This document shows positions 15,318 to 24,112 of a stretch of 35,355 bases of DNA, one piece after another. Source of the DNA: Actinophytocola xanthii (lineage in GTDB: Bacteria > Actinomycetota > Actinomycetes > Mycobacteriales > Pseudonocardiaceae); the NCBI RefSeq assembly GCF_001921205.1, contig NZ_MSIE01000066.1:1-35355 (forward strand), read 5' to 3'. Made by a program: the position numbers and the translations under genes. Each line of letters starts with the position of its first letter. Position 1 is the first letter of the stretch. The notes under the pieces are model-generated. The model was not told the DNA's origin. It did not search any database and saw only the letters and a list, made by a program, of their open reading frames with translations.

Positions 15318-16901
15318 ATGACCGACAGCACCGGGTCGGCCTCCGGCCGGGCTCCGGCCGTCGCGTTGACCGGCATCACCAAGCGCTTCCCCGGCGTCGT
15401 CGCCAACTCCGACGTGCACCTGACCGTGCGCTCGGGCGAGGTGCACGCGCTGTGCGGGGAGAACGGCGCGGGCAAGTCGACGCTGATGAAGATCCTCTAC
15501 GGGATGCAGGCGCCCGACGAGGGCACCATCGAGGTGAACGGCTCGCCGGTCCGCTTCAAGTCCCCGGCGGAGGCCATCAAGGCCGGGATCGGCATGGTGC
15601 ACCAGCACTTCATGCTTGCCGACAACCTGACCGTGCTGGAGAACGTCGTCCTGGGCGCCGAGGACCTGCACGGCATCGGCAAGCGAGCCAGGGCGAGGGT
15701 CCGCGAGCTGGCCGGTGCGACCGGACTCGACGTCGACCCGGACACGCTGGTCGAACGGCTCGGAGTGGCCGACCGGCAGCGCGTCGAGATCCTCAAGGTG
15801 CTCTACCGGGGCGCGCGCATCGTCATCCTGGACGAGCCGACCGCCGTGCTGGTCCCGCAGGAGGTCGCCGAGCTGTTCGACACGCTGCGGGCGATGCGGG
15901 CGGACGGCTACACGTTCCTGTTCATCTCCCACAAGCTCGACGAGGTTCGCGCCATCGCCGACACGGTCACGGTCATCCGCCGCGGCACCACCGTCGGCAC
16001 CGTCGACCCGAGCACGGTGAGCAGTCGCCAGCTCGCCGAGATGATGGTCGGCAGCCAGCTGCCCAGCCCGGAGACCCGCACGTCCACGGTCACCGACCGG
16101 GAGGTGCTGCGCGTCGAGAACCTGACACTGCGCACCCCGGACGGCCGAGCCCTGCTGGACTCGCTGGACCTCGTCGTGCGCGCGGGCGAGGTGCTCGGCG
16201 TCGCCGGGGTCGAGGGCAACGGGCAGACCGAGCTGGTCGAGACGATCATGGGGATGCGCCGGGCGGCGACGGGGCGGATCCTGCTCGGCGGCAAGGACGT
16301 GACCAGGTCCGGCACGCTCGCGCGGCGTGAGGCCGGCATCGGCTACATCCCTGAGGACCGCACCCGGCACGGGCTGCTGCTCACCCAGCCGCTGTGGGCC
16401 AACCGGATCCTCGGCCACCAGACCCGCCGACCCGCCGCACGCGGCGCGCTGCTCGACGTGGCCGGCGCCCGCCTGGACACCGAACGCATCGTCGAGGAGT
16501 TCGACGTGCGAACTCCCGGCATCGACGTCGCCGCCGCCTCCCTCTCGGGTGGGAACCAGCAGAAGCTCGTCGTCGGGCGCGAACTCTCCGGGAACCCGGT
16601 TCTGCTGATCGCCTCGCACCCGACCCGCGGTGTCGACGTCGGGGCCCAGGCGGCCATCTGGGACCACATCCGCGCCGCACGCGCCGACGGCCTCGCCGTC
16701 CTGCTGGTCTCCGCCGACCTCGACGAGCTCATCGGCCTGTCCGACTCGATCAAGGTGATGCTCCGCGGGAGGTTCGTCGCCGACGCGGACCCGGCGACGG
16801 TGACGCCGGAGGACCTCGGCTCGGCGATGACCGGCGCAGGCGAGGTCGATGCGGAGGGACACCTGGTCGTGGACCGCACGGAAGAAGGAGACAAGGGGTG
16901 A
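15318..16901 (+). CDS. Nucleoside ABC importer, duplicated-domain ATPase
   Basis: The 527-residue protein has two ABC domains. Domain 1 has Walker A GENGAGKST (residues 47-55, K53), Q-loop MVHQHFML, a degenerate signature GVADRQRVEIL, Walker B IVILDEPTAVL and the H-loop SHKLDE. Domain 2 lacks a normal Walker A (GVEGNGQTEL), has signature LSGGNQQKLVVGREL and a modified Walker B LLIASHPTRGVD. This is the usual pattern for BMP/YufO-type and sugar ATPases. It powers nucleoside uptake with the two permeases downstream. GGAAAGG at 15302-15308 lies 9 bp before ATG 15318; GTG 15309 is in frame but too close. Confidence 0.92.
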   Translation: MTDSTGSASGRAPAVALTGITKRFPGVVANSDVHLTVRSGEVHALCGENGAGKSTLMKILYGMQAPDEGTIEVNGSPVRFKSPAEAIKAGIGMVHQHFMLADNLTVLENVVLGAEDLHGIGKRARARVRELAGATGLDVDPDTLVERLGVADRQRVEILKVLYRGARIVILDEPTAVLVPQEVAELFDTLRAMRADGYTFLFISHKLDEVRAIADTVTVIRRGTTVGTVDPSTVSSRQLAEMMVGSQLPSPETRTSTVTDREVLRVENLTLRTPDGRALLDSLDLVVRAGEVLGVAGVEGNGQTELVETIMGMRRAATGRILLGGKDVTRSGTLARREAGIGYIPEDRTRHGLLLTQPLWANRILGHQTRRPAARGALLDVAGARLDTERIVEEFDVRTPGIDVAAASLSGGNQQKLVVGRELSGNPVLLIASHPTRGVDVGAQAAIWDHIRAARADGLAVLLVSADLDELIGLSDSIKVMLRGRFVADADPATVTPEDLGSAMTGAGEVDAEGHLVVDRTEEGDKG

Positions 16902-16951
16902 CCCGGCGGATGACCACCGACGCGGTGCGCCGGGCGGAGGTGGCGGTATGA
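16898..16951 (+). CDS. Possible 17-codon coupling mini-ORF
   Basis: A GTG at 16898 overlaps the ATPase stop (GTGA), runs 17 sense codons (MTRRMTTDAVRRAEVAV) and its TGA overlaps the permease start (ATGA, 16948-16951). GAAGGAG lies upstream at 16881-16887. It may only carry ribosomes from one large gene to the next. It could instead be chance or the trace of an old frameshift at the permease N-terminus. Confidence 0.35.
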   Translation: MTRRMTTDAVRRAEVAV

Positions 16952-18045
16952 CCGCCAAGCTGCGCTCGTCGTTACTGGCGCCCGCGCTCGCGATCGCGTT
17001 CTCGGCGCTGCTGTGCGCGATCGCGCTGTTGATCTCCGGGGCCAACCCGGCGAGCGCGCTCGGCGTGATGATCGGCCAGGTGGGCGAGGGCCAGGTCGCC
17101 GTCGACATCGTCAACAGCACGGCGATCTACATGCTGGCCGCGCTGGCCGCCGCGATCGGGTTCCAGATGAACCTGCTCAACATCGGCGTGGAGGGCCAGT
17201 ACCGGATCGGCGCCCTGGTGGCTGCGATCGTGGGCAGTGCGCTCGTGCTGCCGCCGGTGCTGCACTGGCTGGTGATCCTCCTGGTCGCCGCGGTCGCGGG
17301 GGCGACCTGGGCGCTGCTCCCCGCGATCCTCAAGGTGACGCGCGGGGTGCACGAGGTGCTCTCCACGATCATGATGAACGCGATCGCCTTCGGCCTGGCC
17401 GCTTACCTGATTCGTCGGGACCAGTTCGGCATCCTGATCGGCAACAACGTCTCCACCGAGCCGATCCCCGAGTCCGGCCAGGTGCCGGGCATCGACCTGG
17501 GCGCGCGGGGAACGGTGTTCGGGCTGGTGTTCCTGGCCGTGGTGGCCGCGGCCGTCTACGGCGTGGTCATGAAGCGGACGCGGTTCGGATTCGAGCTGCG
17601 GGCCTCCGGTGAGTCGCCGACCGCGGCCGCGGCCGGCGGGGTGAACGCCAAGCGCATGATCGTGGTCTCGCTGCTGGTCTCCGGCGCGGTCGGCGGCCTG
17701 GTCGGCATGCCGGAGATCCTCGGCCGCGACCACGCCTACACGCTCAACTTCGCCTCCGGCTACGGCTTCGCCGGCCTGGGCATCGCGCTGCTCGGGCGCA
17801 ACCACCCCGTGGGCATCGCGTTCGGCTCGCTGCTCTGGGCGTTCCTGGAGAAGGCGAAGGTGGCGCTGGACAACGTCGGCGTGCCTCGGGAGATCGCGAC
17901 GATCATGCAGGGCGCGATCGTGATCTCGGTCGTGGTCGCCTACGAGATCGTCAAGCGGATGGACCTCGCCGCCGAGCAGCGGCGGGTCGGCCGGGCGCTC
18001 GGCACCGCCGAACCGGCCGAGGCGGACGCCGGAGGTGCCCGATGA
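16948..18045 (+). CDS. Nucleoside ABC importer permease 1
   Basis: The 365-residue polytopic membrane protein belongs to the BPD_transp_2 (branched-chain amino acid/ribose type) permease family. About eight to ten hydrophobic helices are visible, starting at residues 8-31. Family motifs include NIGVEGQYRIGALVAAI, the cytoplasmic EAA-like RASGESPTAAAAGGV and GFAGLGIALLGRNHPVG. It pairs with the following permease to form the membrane channel for nucleosides. ATG 16948 is preceded by GGCGGAGG (16933-16940). A short out-of-frame ORF fills the gap from the ATPase. The end overlaps permease 2 by 4 bp. Confidence 0.9.
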   Translation: MTAKLRSSLLAPALAIAFSALLCAIALLISGANPASALGVMIGQVGEGQVAVDIVNSTAIYMLAALAAAIGFQMNLLNIGVEGQYRIGALVAAIVGSALVLPPVLHWLVILLVAAVAGATWALLPAILKVTRGVHEVLSTIMMNAIAFGLAAYLIRRDQFGILIGNNVSTEPIPESGQVPGIDLGARGTVFGLVFLAVVAAAVYGVVMKRTRFGFELRASGESPTAAAAGGVNAKRMIVVSLLVSGAVGGLVGMPEILGRDHAYTLNFASGYGFAGLGIALLGRNHPVGIAFGSLLWAFLEKAKVALDNVGVPREIATIMQGAIVISVVVAYEIVKRMDLAAEQRRVGRALGTAEPAEADAGGAR

Positions 18046-19319
18046 GCATGGTCGAGGTGCAGCCGGGCGGCGCGTCCGGCATGACGATGCCGGCGGCACC
18101 CAAGCGCAGGACCCTGCCCGGCTGGGCGATCTTCGTGATCGGTGTCGTCGGGGTGGTCGGCGTGCTCGCGACCACGTCCTACCTCACCGGCGAGGCGGCC
18201 CTGACCTCGTCCTCGACGATGCAGAACACGGTGACGCTCGGGATGCCGATCCTGCTCGCCGGGCTCGGCGGGATCTGGGCGGAACGTTCGGGCATGATCA
18301 ACATTGGGCTCGAGGGAATGATGATCCTCGGGACCTGGGGCGCGGCCTGGGGCGGCCTGCACGGCGGGCCGTGGGTGGCCGTGCTCTCCGGTGCGGTGTT
18401 CGGCGCGCTGGGCGGGGTGCTGCACGCGATCGCCACGGTGACCTTCGGGGTCAACCACATCGTGTCCGGGGTGGCGATCAACCTGCTCGGGGCCGGCATC
18501 GCGAAGTACCTGTCGACACTCATCTTCGCGCCGCTGTCGTCCAACCCGCGGGACTCGCCCCCGATCGAACGGTTCGACACCTTCTCCGCCCAGCCCCTGG
18601 CCGACTGGCTCGGCGAGCTGGAGCAGGACCAGCGCGCGGTGATCTCCGACGTCGCCGGTCTCCTGCGCGGTCTGGTGACCCGGGTCTCGCCGATGCTGCT
18701 GATCACGATCCTGCTGGTGGTGGGCACCTACCTGCTGCTCTGGCACACCCGGTTCGGGCTGCGGCTGCGTTCGTGCGGTGAGAACCCGGTCGCCGCCGAG
18801 TCGCTCGGCGTCAACGTGTACCTGCACAAGTACGTGGCGGTGATCGTCTCGGGTGCGCTCGCCGGGATCGGCGGCGCCGCGCTGGTGCTCGGCTCCAGCC
18901 CGTCGATCTACTCGGAGGGGCAGACCGCCAACCGCGGGTTCATCGGCCTCGCCGCGATGATCTTCGGCAACTGGCGGCCGGGCGGCACGCTGGCCGGCGC
19001 CGGACTGTTCGGCTACGCCGACGGGCTGCGGCTCTCCGCCGGCCCGCAGACCGTGCACGCGCTGCTGTACGCGGCGGTGATCGCGGCCGGGCTGGTGGTC
19101 ATCTGGCAGCTGTGGCGGCGCAAGTGGACGACGGCGACGCTGGCGGCGGTCGGTGCGGTCGCGGTCTACGCGTTGTACTACGCCAGCGACGAGCTGCCGA
19201 GGGAGTTCCTGCCCTACACGCCGCACATCATCACGCTGGTGGTGCTCGCCCTGGCTGCGCAGCGACTGCGCCCGCCCGCGGCGGACGGCCTGCCGTACCG
19301 GCGAGGCGAGGGTGACTAG
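18042..19319 (+). CDS. Nucleoside ABC importer permease 2
   Basis: This 425-residue BPD_transp_2 permease has the BMP-importer motifs WAERSGMINIGLEGMMILG, ITFGVNHIVSG-type loop (here VTFGVNHIVSG) and RLRSCGENPVAAESLGV, the coupling segment facing the ATPase. The final two helices (residues about 360-410) extend beyond the usual fold. It forms a heterodimer with permease 1. ATG at 18042 overlaps the previous stop (ATGA). Its TAG at 19317-19319 overlaps the start of the cytidine deaminase gene, so uptake and deamination are co-expressed. Confidence 0.9.
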   Translation: MSMVEVQPGGASGMTMPAAPKRRTLPGWAIFVIGVVGVVGVLATTSYLTGEAALTSSSTMQNTVTLGMPILLAGLGGIWAERSGMINIGLEGMMILGTWGAAWGGLHGGPWVAVLSGAVFGALGGVLHAIATVTFGVNHIVSGVAINLLGAGIAKYLSTLIFAPLSSNPRDSPPIERFDTFSAQPLADWLGELEQDQRAVISDVAGLLRGLVTRVSPMLLITILLVVGTYLLLWHTRFGLRLRSCGENPVAAESLGVNVYLHKYVAVIVSGALAGIGGAALVLGSSPSIYSEGQTANRGFIGLAAMIFGNWRPGGTLAGAGLFGYADGLRLSAGPQTVHALLYAAVIAAGLVVIWQLWRRKWTTATLAAVGAVAVYALYYASDELPREFLPYTPHIITLVVLALAAQRLRPPAADGLPYRRGEGD

Positions 19320-19710
19320 CGTGGCCGGTGTGGACTGGGACAAGCTGCGCGAGGCCGCGACCGGCGCCGCCGCGCTCGCCTACTGCCCGTACTCCGGGCT
19401 GCAGGTCGGTGCGGCCGGGTTGGTCGACGACGGGCGCCTGGTGACCGGGTGCAACGTGGAGAACGCCTCCTACGGGCTCGGGCTGTGCGCCGAGTGCACG
19501 ATGGCCGGTCAGCTGCGGCTGACCGGCGGCGGCCGGCTGGTCGCCGTGGCCTGCCGAGGCGGGTCCGGGGAACTGCTGATGCCCTGCGGCAGGTGTCGAC
19601 AGATTCTGTACGAGTTCGGTGGCCCCGACTGCCTGCTGGACACCCCGGACGGCCCGCTGCCGATGCGCGAGGTGCTGCCGCACGCGTTCGGTCCGGACGA
19701 CCTGCCATGA
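19312..19710 (+). CDS. cdd: Cytidine deaminase
   Basis: The 132-residue protein carries the zinc site of homotetrameric cytidine deaminases: C59-A60-E61 (catalytic Glu) and P91-C92-x-x-C95 (PCGRC), plus YCPYSGLQVGAA and GCNVENASYG for substrate binding. It converts cytidine or deoxycytidine to uridine or deoxyuridine, which thymidine phosphorylase can then cleave. GTG 19312 overlaps the permease gene by 8 bp; GTG 19321, with GAGGG 8 bp before it, is an equally good start and would remove three residues. The end overlaps deoA by 4 bp. Confidence 0.93.
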   Translation: MTSVAGVDWDKLREAATGAAALAYCPYSGLQVGAAGLVDDGRLVTGCNVENASYGLGLCAECTMAGQLRLTGGGRLVAVACRGGSGELLMPCGRCRQILYEFGGPDCLLDTPDGPLPMREVLPHAFGPDDLP

Positions 19711-20981
19711 CCTTCGCCGCGGTCGACGTGATCCGGACCAAGCGCGACGGTGGCCGGCTGAGCGACGAGCAGATCGACTGGGTCGTCGACGCCTACACCC
19801 GGGGCGTGGTGGCCGACGAGCAGATGTCGGCACTCGCGATGGCGATCTTCCTGAACGGGATGACCGCCGAGGAGACCGCCCGGTGGACCCGGGCGATGGT
19901 CGACTCGGGGGAGCGGCTGAGCTGGTCGACCGGCCGGCCGACCGTCGACAAGCACTCGACCGGCGGGGTGGGCGACAAGATCACCCTGCCGCTGGCCCCG
20001 CTGGTGGCCGCGTGCGGAGCGACGGTGCCCCAGCTGTCGGGACGAGGGCTCGGGCACACCGGCGGGACGCTGGACAAGCTGGAGTCCGTGCCGGGCTGGC
20101 GGGCGCGACTGTCGACAGAGGAGATCGGCGCGCAGCTGGCGTCGGTCGGCGCCGTCGTGTGCGCGCCGACCGAGGGCCTCGCGCCAGCCGACCGCAAGCT
20201 CTACGCACTGCGCGACGTGACCGGCACGGTGGAGTGCGTGCCGCTCATCGCCTCCTCGATCATGTCGAAGAAGATCGCCGAGGGCGCGGGCGCGTTGGTG
20301 CTGGACGTGAAGGTCGGGTCGGGCGCGTTCATGCCGGACCTGGCGTCGGCGCGGGAGCTGGCCTCGGCGCTGGTGGAGATCGGCGTCGAGCACGGCCTGC
20401 GGGTCTCGGCGTTGCTCACCGAGATGTCGACACCGCTTGGACGGGCGGTCGGCAACGCGGTGGAGGTCGCCGAGTCGGTGGAGGTGCTGCGGGGCGGCGG
20501 CCCTGCCGACATCGTGGAGCTGACGCTGGCGTTGGCCAGGGAGATGCTCGCGTTGGCCGGCGTGGAGGCCGACCCAGCCGAGGTGCTCGCGTCCGGCCGG
20601 GCCTACGAGACGTGGCGCACGATGATCGCCGCCCAGGGCGGCGACCCGGACGCCCCGCTGCCCACGCCGGCGCACACGCACACGGTGACCGCGCCGCGCG
20701 CGGGTGTCGTGGCCGGGCTCGACGCGCGTGGCGTCGGGGTCGCGGCCTGGCGCCTGGGTGCCGGCCGGGCGCGCAAGGAGGACCCGGTCCAGGCCGCTGC
20801 CGGGATCCTGTGCCTGGCCAAGCCCGGGGACCGGGTTGCCGCCGGCGACCCGGTCCTGGAGCTGCACACCGACACCCCTGAGCGGATCCCCGCCGCCCTG
20901 GACGCCCTCGACCAGGCCCTCGTCATCGCCGACGAGCCACCCCCCACCCGTCCGCTGGTGATCGAGACCATCCGCCCCTGA
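19707..20981 (+). CDS. deoA: Thymidine (pyrimidine-nucleoside) phosphorylase
   Basis: The 424-residue protein has the family signature around KHSTGGVGDK (residues 82-91), with SGRGLGHTGGTLDKLES, the substrate-binding YALRDVTGTVE, SSIMSKKIAEG and DVKVGSGAFM. The C-terminal PYNP domain covers residues from about 340. It splits thymidine, deoxyuridine or uridine with phosphate into base plus (deoxy)ribose-1-phosphate. It is coupled to cdd through ATGA overlap and closes the uptake operon. The next gene is convergent after only 12 bp, with no clear terminator. Confidence 0.95.
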   Translation: MTFAAVDVIRTKRDGGRLSDEQIDWVVDAYTRGVVADEQMSALAMAIFLNGMTAEETARWTRAMVDSGERLSWSTGRPTVDKHSTGGVGDKITLPLAPLVAACGATVPQLSGRGLGHTGGTLDKLESVPGWRARLSTEEIGAQLASVGAVVCAPTEGLAPADRKLYALRDVTGTVECVPLIASSIMSKKIAEGAGALVLDVKVGSGAFMPDLASARELASALVEIGVEHGLRVSALLTEMSTPLGRAVGNAVEVAESVEVLRGGGPADIVELTLALAREMLALAGVEADPAEVLASGRAYETWRTMIAAQGGDPDAPLPTPAHTHTVTAPRAGVVAGLDARGVGVAAWRLGAGRARKEDPVQAAAGILCLAKPGDRVAAGDPVLELHTDTPERIPAALDALDQALVIADEPPPTRPLVIETIRP

Positions 20982-20993
20982 CGTCGTCGAGCT

Positions 20994-21581
20994 CTACGCC
21001 TTCAGTTCGCGGAAGGCGGGTACCGAGACGAGCCTGGTCAGCGCATCCCAGAGCTGGAGCGAGTCACCACTGGGTGGTACCTGCTGCAGCACGGGGCCGA
21101 ACACGGCCCGCTCGACGCCTCCCGGCGTCGTGACGACCAGGACGGGCGTGCCGATCTCGGCCTCGATGCGGTCGACGCCCGCGTGGTGGGAGGCGCGCAG
21201 CGCCTGGTCGTAGTCGGTGGAGGTGCCGGCCTCGGCGAGTGCGGTGGGGAGGCCGGCGCGGTGCAGGGCTTCGCCGAGGTCGCCGATCCACTCCCGCTCG
21301 GCGCCGTCGGGCTCGGTCCACAGCATGTCGTAGAAGACGGCGAGCGCCGCGTGCCCGTGCTCGGTCTGCACGGCCGCGGCGACGCGAGCGGGAATCCACA
21401 GGTAACCGTGCGGGTCGCCCTCCGGGTCGTCATCGCGGTGCTCGTTGAGCACGGACAGGCTCATCACGTGCATGCGTACCCGAAGGGGCACCTGGGGAGC
21501 GACCCGCGCGATCCAGCGTTCGGTGTGCCGGGTGAGCGGACAGGCCGGATCGAACCAGAGGTCGACGCTCCAGCCGGTCAT
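20994..21581 (-). CDS. DsbA-family thioredoxin-fold protein, mycothiol-linked reductase type
   Basis: This 195-residue protein has a thioredoxin-fold start, VDLWFDPACPLTRHTERWI, with one active-site Cys in CPLT. It matches the WFDPxCP pattern of the actinobacterial DsbA-like family that includes the mycothiol-dependent nitroreductase Rv2466c. The helical insert and the later GTPVLVV cis-proline-like loop follow family order. It is cytoplasmic (no signal), so a role in thiol stress rather than disulfide formation outside the cell is likely. The ATG at 21581 overlaps the stop of the upstream tetR-type gene (ATGA), so the pair is one operon. Confidence 0.78.
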   Translation of the reverse strand: MTGWSVDLWFDPACPLTRHTERWIARVAPQVPLRVRMHVMSLSVLNEHRDDDPEGDPHGYLWIPARVAAAVQTEHGHAALAVFYDMLWTEPDGAEREWIGDLGEALHRAGLPTALAEAGTSTDYDQALRASHHAGVDRIEAEIGTPVLVVTTPGGVERAVFGPVLQQVPPSGDSLQLWDALTRLVSVPAFRELKA

Positions 21582-22174
21582 GGCTGCCGCTCCGGGGTGG
21601 CACGAGCGGTGATCCCGTGCTCCAGCGTCCGGATCACGGTCGTCGCGACGTCGAACTTGGCGAGGGTGCCCTGCTCGACCTGCTCGAAGGCGGTGTAGGA
21701 CACCCCCCACAGGACCTGCTGGATCCACTCGGCGGAGAGCTGGTCGTCGAAGACCCCTTCTGCCTGCCCGCGACGGATGAGGTCGATCACCGGGTCGTGT
21801 GGCGTCGGCAGGTCAGGCTCGGCGGCGGGGACGACGTCGCGCGCCAGGGACTGGTCACCGAAAACGAACATGATCGCCTCGCTGGTCGAGGCCAGGGCGG
21901 CGACCACCCGCCGAATGGCCTCCAACGGGTGTCCCCGGTCGGGTTCGGCTTCGGCGATGGCACCGCCGACGACCTCCAGGGCGTGCTCGGTGGCGGCTCG
22001 CAGCAGGCCGTCGCGTTCCGGGAAGTAGCGGTGCAGGGTCGTGCGGCCAACTTCCGCGGCCTCGGCGATCTGCGGCAACGTCGCCGTCCGGTCGCGAACC
22101 CAGACCCGCACCGCAGCGGTGACGATGGCCCGTTCGGTGCGGCTCCTGGCGCTGGACACCTGCTTCGAACTCAT
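21578..22174 (-). CDS. TetR-family transcriptional regulator
   Basis: The 198-residue protein has a TetR-type HTH: RAIVTAAVRVWVRDRTATLPQIAEAAEVGRTT and LHRYFPERDGLL, with a variable ligand-binding C-terminus. It is co-transcribed with the DsbA-like gene and divergent from the DrrAB-like exporter at 22266. Regulators in this position normally repress the divergent exporter. ATG 22174 is the first good start; I see no Shine-Dalgarno sequence. The 91-bp gap contains an 18-bp interrupted dyad. Confidence 0.85.
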   Translation of the reverse strand: MSSKQVSSARSRTERAIVTAAVRVWVRDRTATLPQIAEAAEVGRTTLHRYFPERDGLLRAATEHALEVVGGAIAEAEPDRGHPLEAIRRVVAALASTSEAIMFVFGDQSLARDVVPAAEPDLPTPHDPVIDLIRRGQAEGVFDDQLSAEWIQQVLWGVSYTAFEQVEQGTLAKFDVATTVIRTLEHGITARATPERQP

Positions 22175-22221
22175 AGCCCATGGTATCAACAACATCCTTA
22201 CCGAACCGTATCGTATCGGAA

Positions 22222-22239
22222 TGGAAGTTTGCAGTTCCA
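22222..22239. promoter_or_regulatory. Candidate TetR operator before the ABC exporter
   Basis: TGGAA-N8-TTCCA with extra symmetric T/A inside (TGGAAGT...AGTTCCA) lies between the divergent regulator and exporter genes. It overlaps a possible exporter promoter (TTGCAG at 22229-22234, TATGGT at 22252-22257, 17-bp spacer). Confidence 0.4.
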
Positions 22240-22265
22240 ATATAGATGCCCTATGGTCCATCCGC

Positions 22266-23273
22266 ATGGCGGGACAGCAGATGATCCGGGCCGAGGGCCT
22301 GCGCCGAACGTTCACGGCGGGCAAGGAGACGATCGAGGCGGTGCGCGACGTCAGCTTCGAGGTCGCGGCCGGCGAGCTTCTGGCGTTGCTCGGGCCGAAC
22401 GGCGCGGGCAAGTCCACCACGATGCGGATGCTGACGACGCTGCTGCCGCCCACGGCGGGCAGCGCGCACATCGCGGGCTTCGACGTGGCACGCGAACCGG
22501 GCTTGGTGCGGGAGGTGATCGGCTACGTGGGTCAGCGGAACGCCGCCGGTGAGAACCACCGCATCCGCGACGAGCTGGCGATCCAGGGCCGTTGCTACGG
22601 CCTCCGGCTCCGCGAGGCTCGGCGGCGGGCCGACGAGGTGCTGGAGCTACTCGGCATCGGCGAGCTGGCCGGGCGGCTACCGGGCACGCTGTCGGGTGGG
22701 CAGCGGCGACGCGTGGACATCGCTCTCGGCCTCGTCCACGGCCCGAGGGTGCTGTTCCTCGACGAGCCCTCGGCCGGCCTCGACCCGCACAGCCGCGCCG
22801 GCCTCTGGGAACAGTTACAGCGCCTGCGGCGCGAACAGGGCCTCACCATCCTCCTGACCACCCACTACCTCGACGAGGCCGACCAGATGGCAGAGCGGAT
22901 CGTCATCGTCGACCAGGGCCGGGTGATCGCCAACGGCACCGCGGACGTTCTCAAGGCCGACCTCGCCGGCGATCGGCTGTACGTCACGACCTCGGACACC
23001 GACGGGGCGCGAGCCGCCGCGGCTCTTGCCCGTCGGATGGCCGGCATCGTCGAGGTCACGACCGAGGACCGGACGGTGGGCCTGCGCTGCGCCGACGCCG
23101 ACGCAGTCCTGCCGGCCTACCTGCGGCTGCTTCACCACGCCTCGGTCACGGTCACTCGCGCCGGCCTACGACGCCCCTCCCTCGACGACGTCTTCATCAA
23201 CCTCACCGGACGCAGGCTCGAACAACCAGGCGACCCCTCCGGGAACAGCATCGAGGAGCCGACCCATGCCTAA
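22266..23273 (+). CDS. DrrA-like ABC exporter ATP-binding protein
   Basis: The 335-residue ATPase has Walker A LGPNGAGKSTT, Q-loop GYVGQRNAAG, signature LSGGQRRRVDIA, Walker B VLFLDEPSAGLD and switch His in TTHYLDEAD. A C-terminal extension of about 90 residues ends in RRPSLDDVFINLTG, which is typical of daunorubicin-resistance (DrrA) type ATPases. It energises export of a drug or natural product with the membrane partner downstream. ATG 22266 is the first start after the promoter region; ATG 22281 is possible. Expression is probably set by the divergent TetR regulator. It overlaps the permease gene by 8 bp. Confidence 0.88.
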   Translation: MAGQQMIRAEGLRRTFTAGKETIEAVRDVSFEVAAGELLALLGPNGAGKSTTMRMLTTLLPPTAGSAHIAGFDVAREPGLVREVIGYVGQRNAAGENHRIRDELAIQGRCYGLRLREARRRADEVLELLGIGELAGRLPGTLSGGQRRRVDIALGLVHGPRVLFLDEPSAGLDPHSRAGLWEQLQRLRREQGLTILLTTHYLDEADQMAERIVIVDQGRVIANGTADVLKADLAGDRLYVTTSDTDGARAAAALARRMAGIVEVTTEDRTVGLRCADADAVLPAYLRLLHHASVTVTRAGLRRPSLDDVFINLTGRRLEQPGDPSGNSIEEPTHA

Positions 23274-24036
23274 GCTCCTCCAGGACACCGCCACGGTCTT
23301 CTGCCGCGAGATCACCCCGGAGCTCCGGTCCCCGGTCGGCATGGTCTTCGCCATGGGGCAGCCCGTGCTGTTCCTCGTCCTGTTCGGCTCGATGCTCGTC
23401 GGCACCGACGCGGACCTCGGCACCGGCACCGGCACTGCCGACGTCTGGCAGTGGTTCGTCCCGGGCATCCTCGTGATGATGTGCCTCATGGGGCCGCTGG
23501 GCGCCGGTCACACCATGCTCAGCGAGCTGAACGGCGGACAGGTGGAACGCTTCCTCGTCACGCCGATCAGCCGCACGTCGCTCATCCTCGGACGCACCGG
23601 CAAGGACACGGTCACCCTGTTCGCTCAGGCGATCCTCATCACCGCGATCGCGGTCCCGTTGGGCATGCGGTTCCACCTGCCCGGTGCCCTGGCCACCATG
23701 GTCCTGCTGGTCGTCATGGCCGTCGGGTTGAGCGCCCTGTCCTACGTCCTGGCGATCATCTCCCGACCCAGCGGCAACCTGTTCTGGATCGTCACCCAGG
23801 TGTTGATCTTTCCGGTGATGTTGCTCTCGGGCATCCTGCTCCCGGTCGATGCCGGACCGGGCTGGTTGAGCGCTGTCGCCACGACCAACCCGGTTACCTA
23901 CATCGTCGACGCCGCCCGCGCCCTGTTCGTCGGCGACTTCCTCGACCCCGCGGTGTTCCACGGCCTCGTCGCGGCCACCGCGATCGCCGTTCTCGGCCTG
24001 ATCCTGGCTACCCGGGCCATGAGACGCGGCGTCTGA
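23266..24036 (+). CDS. DrrB-like ABC-2 type exporter permease
   Basis: The 256-residue membrane protein has about six hydrophobic segments (residues about 27-45, 62-80, 112-135, 143-165, 175-193, 228-248) and the ABC-2 landmarks VERFLVTPISRTSLILGR, FPVMLLSGILLPVDAGPGWL and TTNPVTYIVDAARALFVGD. It pairs with the ATPase to form a DrrAB-like exporter. ATG 23266 is preceded by GAGGAG at 23252-23257. Substrate is unknown. A long hairpin terminator follows. Confidence 0.9.
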   Translation: MPKLLQDTATVFCREITPELRSPVGMVFAMGQPVLFLVLFGSMLVGTDADLGTGTGTADVWQWFVPGILVMMCLMGPLGAGHTMLSELNGGQVERFLVTPISRTSLILGRTGKDTVTLFAQAILITAIAVPLGMRFHLPGALATMVLLVVMAVGLSALSYVLAIISRPSGNLFWIVTQVLIFPVMLLSGILLPVDAGPGWLSAVATTNPVTYIVDAARALFVGDFLDPAVFHGLVAATAIAVLGLILATRAMRRGV

Positions 24037-24067
24037 GCGTCCGCGGTCACCGATCGGTCTCCGGAAA

Positions 24068-24105
24068 CGACGCGAGCCCCGACCACATGGTCGGGGCTCG
24101 CGTCG
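24068..24105. terminator. Bidirectional terminator, 17-bp perfect stem
   Basis: CGACGCGAGCCCCGACC (24068-24084) pairs perfectly with GGTCGGGGCTCGCGTCG (24089-24105) around the loop ACAT. It sits between the convergent exporter permease and coiled-coil genes. TTT follows on the minus strand. Confidence 0.9.
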
Positions 24106-24112
24106 AGGCGTA

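Noticed and set aside
15129-17120. 663-codon open frame on the minus strand
   Set aside because: It is antisense to the ABC ATPase gene, with shadow composition and no motifs.
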